From contig NZ_RKRA01000001.1 in NCBI RefSeq assembly GCF_003814705.1, forward strand, positions 4,036,776-4,100,775: DNA of 64,000 nt. The letters are read 5' to 3'. Made by a program: the position numbers and the translations under genes. This DNA comes from Georgenia muralis (GTDB lineage: Bacteria; Actinomycetota; Actinomycetes; Actinomycetales; Actinomycetaceae). The first letter of the stretch is position 1; each line of letters starts with the position of its first letter. The notes beneath the pieces are model-generated. The model searched no databases, was not told the DNA's origin, and saw only the letters and a program-made list of their open reading frames with translations. Positions 24,238 to 32,098 of this stretch are shown here, piece after piece.

Positions 24238-25190
24238 GGTGCCTCCTGCGCAGGGACGGGACGGGTCATCGGCAGACGGGGGTCGACCTGCTCGCGCTCC
24301 CACGTGCCGCGTACCCAGTGGTGCGCCGGGTCGTCGGTCATGAGCCAGGCGCCGTCGTCGGCGGGGCCGGCCATGACGTTGAGGTAGTACAGGTCGTACC
24401 CCGGGGCCGCCATCGACGGGCCGTGGTAGCCGTGGGGCGTGAGGACGACGTCGCCGGCGCGCACCTCGGCGGCCAGGTCGAGCGGCCGGCCCGGCGAGCC
24501 GTAGGAGCGGTGGAAGCCGAAGCCGGGACCGCCGGGGCCGGCGGCGACGTCGAAGTAGTAGATCTCCTCGAGCTCGCGCTCGTCGCCGGTGTGCTCGTCG
24601 TGCTTGTGCGGGGGGTAGGAGGACCAGTTCCCGGCCGGGGTGAGGACCTCGCAGACGAGGAGGTGGTCGGTGCGCACGTCGTTGCCGAGGGCGTAGTTGT
24701 TGACCTGCCGGGAGGCCGCGCCCGCACCGCGCAGCTCGGTGCGCACGGCGTCCGCCCGCTGGTAGGACACGGGCAGGTCCCGGGTGGCGCGCGCCGTCGG
24801 CAGGGCCAGCCGGGCGCCGTCGGGGGCGGTGATCACGGCGGTGGTCCGGCGCGGCAGGTAGAGGAAGTCGGTGACGGCGGTGAAGACGTCGGGGCGGCCG
24901 ATGAGCTCGAGGCGGGCGGCGTCGGCGCCGTCGGGAACCCTGCCGTCGCGAGCCCCAACGCCGTGAGCCCCACCGCCGGGCGCCTCGAGCACCTCGACGA
25001 CGCACCCGCCGGCGAGGGGCAGGACGAGCAGCTCGTCGTCCCCGGTGCCGAGCTCGTGGCTCTCCCCCGGCGCCAGCTCGAGGACCTTGAGACCGCTGAA
25101 GGCCCACCCGGCCCGCTCGGGGGTGACGTCCACCGAGTAGGGCCCGTGGCCGGTGCTCCCGGCGCGCAGGAGGATCTCACTCACGGTCAC
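24234..25190 (-). CDS. iolB: 5-Deoxy-glucuronate isomerase
   Basis: A 318-residue cupin-fold isomerase converting 5-deoxy-D-glucuronate to 5-dehydro-2-deoxy-D-gluconate. The metal-binding cupin motif is SSYPPHKHDEHTGDERELEEIYYF, with GFGFHRSYGSPGRPLD and VLTPHGYHGPSMAAPGYDLYYLNVMAG, all characteristic of IolB. Length is slightly above the usual 270-300 because of a Gly/Ala-rich loop near residue 70 (APGGGAHGVGARDG). The GTG start overlaps the preceding gene's stop (GTGA) and iolD overlaps its own stop, so the operon is translationally coupled throughout. Confidence 0.94.
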   Translation of the reverse strand: MTVSEILLRAGSTGHGPYSVDVTPERAGWAFSGLKVLELAPGESHELGTGDDELLVLPLAGGCVVEVLEAPGGGAHGVGARDGRVPDGADAARLELIGRPDVFTAVTDFLYLPRRTTAVITAPDGARLALPTARATRDLPVSYQRADAVRTELRGAGAASRQVNNYALGNDVRTDHLLVCEVLTPAGNWSSYPPHKHDEHTGDERELEEIYYFDVAAGPGGPGFGFHRSYGSPGRPLDLAAEVRAGDVVLTPHGYHGPSMAAPGYDLYYLNVMAGPADDGAWLMTDDPAHHWVRGTWEREQVDPRLPMTRPVPAQEAP

Positions 25191-26080
25191 CTCATGACCT
25201 CCACGGCGGCGTCGACGGCGCCGGCGACGTCGTCACCGGGCGGGTAGAGCAGGGACCGGCCGATGACCAGGCCTCTCACCGACGGGATGGCCAGCGCGCG
25301 GGCCCAGCCCGCGCGGGCGGCGTCGGCGTCGGGGTCGACGTCGCCGCCGAGGACGAGGGCCGGCAGCGTCGAGGCGGCCATGACGCGCTCCATGTCCGCC
25401 ACGACGGGCAGCTTGAGCCACGTGTACGCCGAGGTCCGGCCCAGGCCCGACGCGATCGCGATCGAGGTGATGACGGCCTCGGGCCTGAGGTCGTTGACGA
25501 CCCGCCCGCGGGGGTCGCGCCGGGAGATGAACGGCTCGACCATGGCGGTGACCCCGGCCTCGGCGAGGGTGTCGACGGCGTGCGCGGCGGCCTCGAGGGT
25601 GCGCGCGGTGGCCGGGTCGGCCGGGTCGATGCGCAGGAGCATCTTGCCGCCGTCGAGGCCCGAGCCGACGACGCCGCGGGCGTCGTAGCCGGTGAAGCGG
25701 TCGTCGATCTCGAACGAGGCGCCGGCCAGGCCGCCGCGGTTCATCGAGCCGTAGACGAGCTTGCCGTCCAGCGCCCCGAGGAGGGTGAGGTCCTCGACGA
25801 GGTCGGCGGTGCCGAGGAAGCCGTGCACGCCGGGCCGGGCGAGGGCCTCGACGCAGCGGCGCAGCAGGTCGCGCCGGTCCGCCATCGCGGCGGGGTCCGG
25901 GCCGGCGGCCAGCGCCCCGCGGGCCGGGTGGTCCGCGGCGATGACCATGAGCTTCTCCCCCGCCGGGACCCGACCGCGCGGGCGCTCGCGCAGCGCCGCG
26001 GCGATGCGTCCGGGGTCGGTGGACCGGATCCGCAGGATCTCGGCCAGCTCGGCCGCCAGGGTGGCCTCGGTGGTGGTCAT
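25187..26080 (-). CDS. Cgl0158-like (beta/alpha)8-barrel, aldolase-type enzyme of iol operon
   Basis: A 297-residue barrel protein of the kind found in actinobacterial iol operons (Cgl0158 family). Recognisable features are KLMVIAADHPARGALAAG, HGFLGTADLVEDLTLLGAL, GMNRGG-like YGSMNRGGLAGASFEIDDRFTG, and the strand with Lys in YTWLKLPVVADMERVM, which suggests class I (Schiff base) aldolase chemistry. By position it would do the job of IolJ, cleaving 5-dehydro-2-deoxy-gluconate-6-phosphate to DHAP and malonate semialdehyde; this is inference, as no other aldolase is seen. ATGA overlap with iolC on one side and GTGA overlap with iolB on the other. Confidence 0.8.
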   Translation of the reverse strand: MTTTEATLAAELAEILRIRSTDPGRIAAALRERPRGRVPAGEKLMVIAADHPARGALAAGPDPAAMADRRDLLRRCVEALARPGVHGFLGTADLVEDLTLLGALDGKLVYGSMNRGGLAGASFEIDDRFTGYDARGVVGSGLDGGKMLLRIDPADPATARTLEAAAHAVDTLAEAGVTAMVEPFISRRDPRGRVVNDLRPEAVITSIAIASGLGRTSAYTWLKLPVVADMERVMAASTLPALVLGGDVDPDADAARAGWARALAIPSVRGLVIGRSLLYPPGDDVAGAVDAAVEVMR

Positions 26081-27054
26081 CGGGCGCCCGTCCGGGCCCC
26101 GTTGAGCTCGGCCACCGGGGTGCCGGCGAGGACGGCCTCGAGCTCGGCGGCGGTGGGCATGGCGGTGGAGCACTCCAGGCGGGAGGCGACGATCGCCCCG
26201 GCCGCGCTGGCGGCCTCGATGGTGCGCCGTAGGGACCAGCCCGACAGGAGCCCGTGGACGAGCGAGCCGCCGAACGCGTCGCCCGCGCCGAGGCCGTTGA
26301 AGGTGGTCACGGGCGTGGGCGGCACCTCGACCCGCTCCTCGCGGGTCTTCGCGAGCGTCCCGGCCGGTCCCTGCTTGACGACGGCGAGCTCGACGCCCGC
26401 CTCGAGCAGGGCGTCCGCCGCGCGCTCGGGGTCACGCTCGCCGACGGCGACCTCGCACTCCTCGCGGTTGCCGACCGCGACCGTCACGCCGGCGAGCGCG
26501 GCGCGGACCTGCTCACGGGCCTGGAGCGGCGACGCCCAGAACATCGGGCGGTAGTCCAGGTCGAGCACGGTGTGCCGGGCCCGGCCGCGAACGGCGAGGG
26601 CGGCGTGGTGCGCCGAGCGGCTCGGCTCCTCCGAGAGCCCCGTGCCGGAGAGCCAGAGCAGCCGGGCCTCGCGGACGACGTCGACGGGCACGTCCTCGGG
26701 GCGGATCTGCATGTCGGGGGCGGAGGGGCGCCGGTAGAAGTACAGGGGGAAGTCGTCGGGCGGGAAGATCTCGCAGAACGTCACCGGGGTGGCGTACTCG
26801 GACGAGGTGACGACGTGGGCGTCGTCGACCCCGAGCCGGCGCATCTCCCGGCGGACGTAGCGACCGAACGGGTCGTCGCCCACCCCGGTGAGGATGGCGG
26901 CGCTGCTCCCGAGCCGGGCGGAGGCCACGGCGACGTTCATCGGGCTCCCGCCGAGGTACTTGCCGAAGCTGGTGACGTCCTCCAGCCCCACGCCGGTCTG
27001 CAGGGGATAGATGTCGACACCGCTCCGGCCGACCGTCAGGACGTCGATCCCCAC
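26077..27054 (-). CDS. iolC: 5-Dehydro-2-deoxygluconokinase (PfkB family)
   Basis: A 325-residue PfkB-family sugar kinase that phosphorylates 5-dehydro-2-deoxy-gluconate. It opens DVLTVGRSGVDIYPLQTGVGLEDVTSFGKYLGGSPMNVAVASARLG, which is the IolC substrate region, has LDLDYRPMFWAS, and ends with the catalytic NGLGAGDAFGGSLVHGLL motif. The GTG start was chosen because AGGAGGTG lies seven bases upstream. It is the first gene of the iolC-aldolase-iolB-iolD-mmsA unit and is divergent from the GntR regulator; two direct repeats 30 bp apart in its upstream region are probable operators. Confidence 0.93.
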   Translation of the reverse strand: MGIDVLTVGRSGVDIYPLQTGVGLEDVTSFGKYLGGSPMNVAVASARLGSSAAILTGVGDDPFGRYVRREMRRLGVDDAHVVTSSEYATPVTFCEIFPPDDFPLYFYRRPSAPDMQIRPEDVPVDVVREARLLWLSGTGLSEEPSRSAHHAALAVRGRARHTVLDLDYRPMFWASPLQAREQVRAALAGVTVAVGNREECEVAVGERDPERAADALLEAGVELAVVKQGPAGTLAKTREERVEVPPTPVTTFNGLGAGDAFGGSLVHGLLSGWSLRRTIEAASAAGAIVASRLECSTAMPTAAELEAVLAGTPVAELNGARTGAR

Positions 27055-27134
27055 CGCGGCACCTCCTCGTCCTCGCGGTCCGTGCCGCATCGTCACGTCG
27101 CCGCAGGGCCGGGCGGCTCCGGCGGCGTCAGGGG

Positions 27135-27179
27135 AACTCTGCCCTGACAAGGGCACCGAAGTCAAACTTTGTCCTGACA
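27135..27179 (-). promoter_or_regulatory. Two phased operator boxes upstream of iolC
   Basis: On the minus strand TGTCAGGACAAAGTT (27179-27165) and TGTCAGGGCAGAGTT (27149-27135) are direct repeats with 13 of 15 matches and starts exactly 30 bp apart, about three helical turns. They lie 81-125 bases before the iolC start and share the TGTC-GGAC core with the other iol operators. Confidence 0.6.
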
Positions 27180-27279
27180 TGCTGTGAGCGCCGTTGTGGG
27201 CCGAGATCGGCAGCACCGCAGCCGCCCGGCGTCGTCCGACGCCGGTCACCACGACCTCACATGGTCCGCTCAGAACAGG

Positions 27280-27308
27280 TACGATCCTCCTAATGTCCGG
27301 ACACAAAG
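27280..27308 (+). promoter_or_regulatory. -10 box and operator of the GntR regulator gene
   Basis: TACGAT (27280-27285) ends seven bases before the ATG at 27293. TGTCCGGACACAAAG (27294-27308) starts at the presumed transcription start and overlaps the first codons, an ideal place for autorepression. No convincing -35 is seen. Confidence 0.55.
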
Positions 27309-28090
27309 CCGTGTCCGATCCGTCCGACGAAGAACCGGGGCCCATGTCTGACAAGGGGACGCAGCTGCACATCGAGCTGGACCGCACGAGCCCGGTGCCG
27401 CTCTACCACCAGATGGCCAAGGCCATCGAGCGCAGCATCGAGTCCGGCCAGCTCGCCCCCGGCGAGCGGCTGGAGAACGAGATCGCGCTGGCGGACCGGC
27501 TGCGCGTCTCCCGGCCCACGGCCCGGCGGGCCCTGCAGGAGGTGGTGGACCTGGGGATGCTCGTGCGCCGTCGTGGCGTGGGCACCCAGGTGGCGCCCGT
27601 GCGGGTGCGCCGGAAGGTCGAGCACACGAGCCTCTACGACGACCTCGCCAACGCGGGGCGCCACCCCAGCACCTCGGTGCTGGAGTACAGCGTGGGCGCT
27701 GCGACGCCGGAGGTCGCGGCGGCGCTGGAGCTGCCCGCCGACTCCCAGGTCGTCACCGTGCGCCGGCTGCGCTTCGCCGACGGCGAGCCGCTGGCGCTCA
27801 TGACCAACCACCTCCCGCGCGAGATCGCCCCGACCTACGACGAGCTCGCGGACGTGGGGCTGTACGCCGCGCTGCGCTCCCAGGGCGTGGAGATCCACCT
27901 CGCGCGCCAGCAGATCGGGGCGCGCGCCGCGACGGCCGCGGAGTCGCGGGTCCTCGGGGAGAAGCCGCGCGCGGCGCTGCTCACCATGGAGCGCACCGCC
28001 TACGACCCGGCCGGGCGCCCGATCGAGCACGGGGTGCACCTCTACCGCGCCTCCCGCTACAGCTTCGCGACGACCCTCTTCGCGCCGTAA
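27293..28090 (+). CDS. GntR/UTRA-family regulator of inositol catabolism
   Basis: A 265-residue HutC-type GntR regulator. The winged helix is at about 25-95 (PVPLYHQMAKAIERSIESGQLAPGERLENEIALADRLRVSRPTARRALQEVVDLGMLVRRRGVGTQV) and the UTRA ligand domain at 110-260 (VVTVRRLRFADGEPLALMTNHLP...AALLTMERTAYDPAGRPIEHGVHLYRASRYSF). It is divergent from iolC and has operator-like TGTCCGGAC over its own start, so it is probably the iol repressor, released by an inositol-derived ligand (inference from context). The start is uncertain: ATG 27293 fits a leaderless message after TACGAT, while ATG 27344 would give 248 residues. Confidence 0.87.
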   Translation: MSGHKAVSDPSDEEPGPMSDKGTQLHIELDRTSPVPLYHQMAKAIERSIESGQLAPGERLENEIALADRLRVSRPTARRALQEVVDLGMLVRRRGVGTQVAPVRVRRKVEHTSLYDDLANAGRHPSTSVLEYSVGAATPEVAAALELPADSQVVTVRRLRFADGEPLALMTNHLPREIAPTYDELADVGLYAALRSQGVEIHLARQQIGARAATAAESRVLGEKPRAALLTMERTAYDPAGRPIEHGVHLYRASRYSFATTLFAP

Positions 28091-28097
28091 GGGCGCA

Positions 28098-29069
28098 TCA
28101 GGCGTCCGCGGCGTCTCGCGGCGCGAGGTCGTCGTCCCGCGTCGCGCGGTCATCGTCCCGGCGCTGCGGCGCGCCGTGGCCGTCCTCGCGCCGCGGCCCG
28201 CCGTCGTCGTCCCGGCCGATGCCCGCGAGCGCTGCCGTGAAGCTGGGCGAGGACTCCAGGACCCGGATGTCCGCGGGCATGGAGATGTCGGCGTCGCTCA
28301 GCGCCCGGACGACGGCGGCGATCACCTGGTCCTGCGCCTCGAGCGTCTCGAGCTGCCGGGCGCCCGACCAGAACCGCAGCTCGATGTTGATCGTCGAGGC
28401 ACCGAGCTCGGTGATCAGCGCCTGGGGCGGCGGGTCGTCGGCCACCGTGCTCAGGCCGTCGACCGCCGCGAGCGCGAGGGTCCGCGCCCGCTCCAGGTCG
28501 GCGTCGTAGGCCACCCCGACGACCACCGACGTGCGCACCTTCTCGTAGCCCGTCTGGACCGTGAGGACGCCGCTGCTCATCGTGGCGTTGGGGATGAGGA
28601 CGCGCCGGCCGTCGAAGGTGCGCACGACCGTCTCGCGGAGGTTGATCTCGACGACGGTCCCGCGCACGTCCCCGATGGCGATCTGGTCGCCGGCCCGGAA
28701 CGGTTCCCGGCTGATGAGCAGGACCCCGGCGAAGAGGTTGCCGAGCACCTCCTGGAACGCGATGCCGGCGGCGATCGAGATCACGCCGAGCCCGCCGAGG
28801 ATGTTGATCGGCTGCACGCTGGGGAACGCGACCGTCAGGCCGGCGCCGATCGCGAGGGCGAGCAGCAGCCAGCCGGCCATGGCCGAGAAGACCGCGGTGA
28901 AGCTCGGGCTGCGACCGCGCCAGCGCCAGTACCGCTGGAGGCCCGCACGCAGGACCCGGGAGAGGAGGTACCCGGCCAGCACCGTCAGCGCGCCGACGCC
29001 GAGCTGCCCGGGCTCGATGTCGGGCAGGTTCCAGCCGGCGGCGGTCGGGGCTCTCACCTGCCCCATCAT
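28098..29069 (-). CDS. MscS-family small-conductance mechanosensitive channel
   Basis: A 323-residue membrane protein. Three or so hydrophobic segments (residues 15-100) precede the pore-lining helix and MscS core: INILGGLGVISIAAGIAFQEVLGNLFAGVLLISREPFRAGDQIAIGDVRGTVVEINLRETVVRTFDGRRVLIPNATM, which includes the family's pore and beta-domain motifs. The C-terminal alpha/beta domain follows and the last 40 residues are a charged Arg/Asp tail (DDDRATRDDDLAPRD). It gates on membrane tension and releases solutes in osmotic downshock. It converges with the GntR gene, with only seven bases between stops. The ATG at 29069 lacks a clear ribosome binding site; a GTG a few codons later is possible. Confidence 0.88.
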   Translation of the reverse strand: MMGQVRAPTAAGWNLPDIEPGQLGVGALTVLAGYLLSRVLRAGLQRYWRWRGRSPSFTAVFSAMAGWLLLALAIGAGLTVAFPSVQPINILGGLGVISIAAGIAFQEVLGNLFAGVLLISREPFRAGDQIAIGDVRGTVVEINLRETVVRTFDGRRVLIPNATMSSGVLTVQTGYEKVRTSVVVGVAYDADLERARTLALAAVDGLSTVADDPPPQALITELGASTINIELRFWSGARQLETLEAQDQVIAAVVRALSDADISMPADIRVLESSPSFTAALAGIGRDDDGGPRREDGHGAPQRRDDDRATRDDDLAPRDAADA

Positions 29070-29222
29070 GCAGCGCACCGGAGCCCGGCGCCGCTGGGGG
29101 CGGGCCGCCGGCCGACCGGGCACCTCCGCGGGGCACCCGCCGCAAGTCGACCGCAAGTGCCGCGCAAGCGCTGCTCGCGATGGTGGTGACGTCAACCGGA
29201 CACCACCGACGAAGGAACCACC

Positions 29223-30623
29223 GTGACCATCGACCTGCTCTCCCCCACCACGCTTCGCACCGCCGGCACCGGCGCCCTGCACCTGCCCGGCGACCCCGGG
29301 TACGACGCGGCCCGGCTCGCGTGGAGCTGCGGCGTGGACCAGCGCCCGGCCGCCGTCGCCACCCCCACCAGCGCTGCCGAGGTCGCCGCCGTCGTGCGGG
29401 CGGCCCGCGCCGCCGGACTGCAGGTCGCCCCGCAGAGCACCGGCCACAACCCGGGCCCGCTCGCCGCCCAGGGCCTCGACGACGTCGTCCTCGTCCGCAC
29501 CGGCGCGATGAACGACGTGCAGGTCGACCCCGACCGGCTCACCGCCCGCGTGGGCGGCGGCACCGTGTGGCTCCCGGCCGTGGAGGCCGCGGCCGCCCAC
29601 GGCCTGGCCACGCTGCACGGCTCCTCCCCCGACGTCGGGATCGCCGGGTACTCCCTCGGCGGCGGCCTCGGCTGGTACGCCCGCAAGCTCGGGCTCGCCG
29701 CGAACAGCCTCACCGCGGTCGAGCTCGTCACCGCCGACGGCGCGCTCGTGCGCACCGACGCCCAGCACGACCCCGACCTGTTCTGGGCGCTGCGCGGGGG
29801 CGGCGGCGGGTTCGGCGTCGTCACGGCGCTCGAGTTCGGGCTGTACCCGATCGCCACCGCCTACGCGGGCTTCCTGCTGTGGGACGCCGCCGACGCCGAG
29901 CAGGTCCTGCGCACCTGGTCCGCCTGGGCTCCGGGAGCCCCCGACGAGGTCACCACCGCCTTCCGGATGATGAAGCTCCCGCCGCTGCCGGAGCTGCCGG
30001 ACTTCCTGCGCGGCCGGCACATCGCCATCATCGACGGCGCGGTGCTCGGCACCGACGAGCGGGCCCGCGCGATCCTCGGCGAGCTGCGGGCGCTGCGCCC
30101 GGAGGTCGACACGTTCGCCCGGGTGCCGGCAGCCTCGCTCGCCCGGCTGCACATGGACCCGGAGGAGCCCACGCCGCTCGTCTCGGGCACCGCGATGCTC
30201 GGTTCCTTCCCCGACGCCGCGGTGGACGCCTTCCTCGCCGAGGTCGGTCCGGGCTCCACCTCGAGCCTCATGATGGCCGAGCTGCGCCAGCTCGGCGGGG
30301 CCGTCGGCCGGCGGCACGAGGGCGGTGGCGCGCTCGACCGGTTCGTCGGGGACTTCCTCGCCTTCGGCGGCGGGCTCGCCGCGACGCCGGAGATGGCCGC
30401 CGCGGGGCAGGCGGACGCGGACGCGTTGATGTCTGCCCTGGCCGGATGGGCGAACGGGCGCAACTACCTCAACTTCGCCGAGGACGCCATCGACCCGCGC
30501 ACCGGGTACGACGTCGAGGCGTGGCATCGCCTCACCGCGATCCGCTCCGTGGTGGACCCGGACGAGCTCTTCGTGCCCAACCACCCGATCGGCCGGGCCG
30601 TGGAGGACGACGTCCTCGTGTGA
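29223..30623 (+). CDS. FAD-binding oxidoreductase (berberine-bridge-like)
   Basis: A 466-residue flavoprotein of the PCMH/BBE type. The N-terminal FAD domain has AVATPTSAAEVAAVVRAARAAGLQVAPQSTGHNPGPLA, where the His of STGHNPG is the usual 8-alpha histidyl-FAD position, then GIAGYSLGGGLGWYARKLGLAANSL and LFWALRGGGGGFGVVTALEF. The C-terminal BBE segment is GRNYLNFAEDAIDPRTGYDVEAWHRLTAIRSVVDPDELFVPNHPIG. The second covalent-link Cys of bicovalent members is absent (AGYSLGG). Substrates of this family range from sugars to alkaloid-like compounds; none can be assigned. GTG start with GAAGGAA upstream. An IS30 element lies just downstream. Confidence 0.88.
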   Translation: MTIDLLSPTTLRTAGTGALHLPGDPGYDAARLAWSCGVDQRPAAVATPTSAAEVAAVVRAARAAGLQVAPQSTGHNPGPLAAQGLDDVVLVRTGAMNDVQVDPDRLTARVGGGTVWLPAVEAAAAHGLATLHGSSPDVGIAGYSLGGGLGWYARKLGLAANSLTAVELVTADGALVRTDAQHDPDLFWALRGGGGGFGVVTALEFGLYPIATAYAGFLLWDAADAEQVLRTWSAWAPGAPDEVTTAFRMMKLPPLPELPDFLRGRHIAIIDGAVLGTDERARAILGELRALRPEVDTFARVPAASLARLHMDPEEPTPLVSGTAMLGSFPDAAVDAFLAEVGPGSTSSLMMAELRQLGGAVGRRHEGGGALDRFVGDFLAFGGGLAATPEMAAAGQADADALMSALAGWANGRNYLNFAEDAIDPRTGYDVEAWHRLTAIRSVVDPDELFVPNHPIGRAVEDDVLV

Positions 30624-30641
30624 GGCGAGCTGCACCGAGCT

Positions 30642-30676
30642 GCACCGCGCACCGCGCACCGCGCACCGCGCACCGC
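30642..30676. repeat. 7-bp tandem repeat abutting IS30 left end
   Basis: Five perfect head-to-tail copies of GCACCGC lie between the FAD gene stop and the IS30 inverted repeat; two related TGCACCG copies lie just before them. The array ends within a base of the element boundary, so slippage-prone DNA was the insertion target or arose next to it. Confidence 0.85.
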
Positions 30677-30677
30677 G

Positions 30678-31969
30678 CAGAAGACTCCGTCAGGCACCGC
30701 CTGGGTGAATTCTCGTGGTGGTTGCAACACTGCTGGTCAGGTGGCCTCGGTGAGGAACTTGTCCATGGCTTCGGCCGGTGTTCGCCACTGTAGGCGTTTG
30801 CGTGGTCGGGCGTTGAGCTTGGCGGCGATGTAGTCGAGGTAGTCGGGCGGGAAGACCGAGAGGTCGCCGCCCTTGGGGAAGTACTGGCGCAGCAGGCCGT
30901 TGGTGTTCTCGTTCGTCCCGCGCTGCCACGGCGAGTGGGGGTCGCAGAAGTAGATCTGCAGCCCCGTCTCGGCGGTGACGAGCTCGTGCTTGGACATCTC
31001 GATGCCCTGGTCCCAGGTCAGGGAGGCCCGCAGCGCCTTGGGCAGGGTCTGGATCTTGGCCGCCAGGGCGCTGGCAACGGTCGGTGCCGCGTGGTTCACG
31101 GGTAGGTGCAGCAGCATGGTGAACCCGGTCGTGCGCTCGACGAGCGTGCCGATCGCGGAGCCGTTGTCGTGGCCGACGATCAGGTCGCCCTCCCAGTGCC
31201 CGGGCACGGCCCGGTCCGCCGCCTCGGGCGGTCGGGCGCTGATGTGGATGTCCTCGGTGATGAAGGACCGGTTGGTGCGCCCGTCGAGGCGCTTGCGTGG
31301 TTGACGCAGGTACCGGCCGGTGCGCAGGTGTTTGGTCAGCTCACGGGTCAGCGCGCCGTGGGTCTGGAGATAGAGCGAGCGGTAGACCGCCTCGTGGCCG
31401 ATGCGCATGGACTCATCCTCAGGGAAGTCCACGCGCAGGCGGTGACTGATCTGCTCCGGGGAGAAGTCCTCGGCCAGCTTGGCCTGGACGTAGGCGCGCA
31501 GCGCCTCGTTCGTCTCGACCTTCGACGGCTTGGGCCGCCGGGCCCGCTCCGCGGCCTTGGCGTGGGCGCGAGAGGCGCGGTAGCCGGTCTGCCGGGCGCC
31601 GACGTTACGAGCCAGCTCGCGGGTGATCGTCGAGGGGGAACGGCCCAGGAGCAGACCGATCCCTCGGGCCGAGACACCGCCGGCGTGCTCGAGGGAGATG
31701 ACCTCCCGCTCCTCGAAGGAGAGGTAGCGGCCCGTGGGGTCTGCCAGCGACATCGGTGCCATTCCGCCAGCATCACGGAACCACCGGTGCGCCAACGTCA
31801 GGCTCGCCCCGACCGCCTCCCCGGCCGCCGCCGTCGAGACACCCCCGGCCACCAAACGCCAGAACTCCCGCTGCACCTCACGACGGACCGGAGGACGACA
31901 ACCCATACGACACCTCGATTCTCAAGGTGTTGCATCCACCACGAGAACCCACCCTGACGGAGTCTTCTG
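30678..31969 (-). mobile_element. IS30-family insertion sequence, complete
   Basis: About 1292 bp. The terminal inverted repeats are perfect for 17 bp: CAGAAGACTCCGTCAGG at 30678-30694 and its complement at 31953-31969. A second inner pair matches at 20 of 21 positions (30710-30730 and 31927-31947, core TTCTCGTGGTGG-TGCAACAC). The flanks both carry CG (30676-30677 and 31970-31971), consistent with a 2-bp target duplication, though this is too short to be sure. One intact transposase gene fills the element. Confidence 0.88.
30737..31906 (-). CDS. IS30-family transposase
   Basis: A 389-residue DDE transposase. The N-terminal part has two helix-turn-helix units (VREVQREFWRLVAGGVSTAAAGEAVGASLTLAHRWF and LSFEEREVISLEHAGGVSARGIGLLLGRSPSTITRELARN), the second being the IS30 signature. 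The catalytic core shows D in GHWEGDLIVGHDNGSAIGTLVERTTG, D in SLTWDQGIEMSKH and E in RGTNENTNGLLRQYFPKG. The frame is complete and ends just inside the left inverted repeat, so the element is probably active or recently so. It stands between the FAD oxidoreductase and the DUF3267 gene without breaking either. Confidence 0.95.
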   Translation of the reverse strand: MGCRPPVRREVQREFWRLVAGGVSTAAAGEAVGASLTLAHRWFRDAGGMAPMSLADPTGRYLSFEEREVISLEHAGGVSARGIGLLLGRSPSTITRELARNVGARQTGYRASRAHAKAAERARRPKPSKVETNEALRAYVQAKLAEDFSPEQISHRLRVDFPEDESMRIGHEAVYRSLYLQTHGALTRELTKHLRTGRYLRQPRKRLDGRTNRSFITEDIHISARPPEAADRAVPGHWEGDLIVGHDNGSAIGTLVERTTGFTMLLHLPVNHAAPTVASALAAKIQTLPKALRASLTWDQGIEMSKHELVTAETGLQIYFCDPHSPWQRGTNENTNGLLRQYFPKGGDLSVFPPDYLDYIAAKLNARPRKRLQWRTPAEAMDKFLTEAT

Positions 31970-32098
31970 CGTGTGGGCGAGCGGCGGCGACGGACGGGCG
32001 GAGGATGAGGCCGGCGCGCCCCTGGCCAGGACCTTCGGGCCTGTCCGGAACCCGGGGCCGGCGGAAGAGTGGACCGGACGACGACCGGACGGACAACC

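Noticed and set aside
28090..28098. Terminator between the GntR and MscS genes
   Set aside because: Only seven bases separate the convergent stops and no hairpin was found there.
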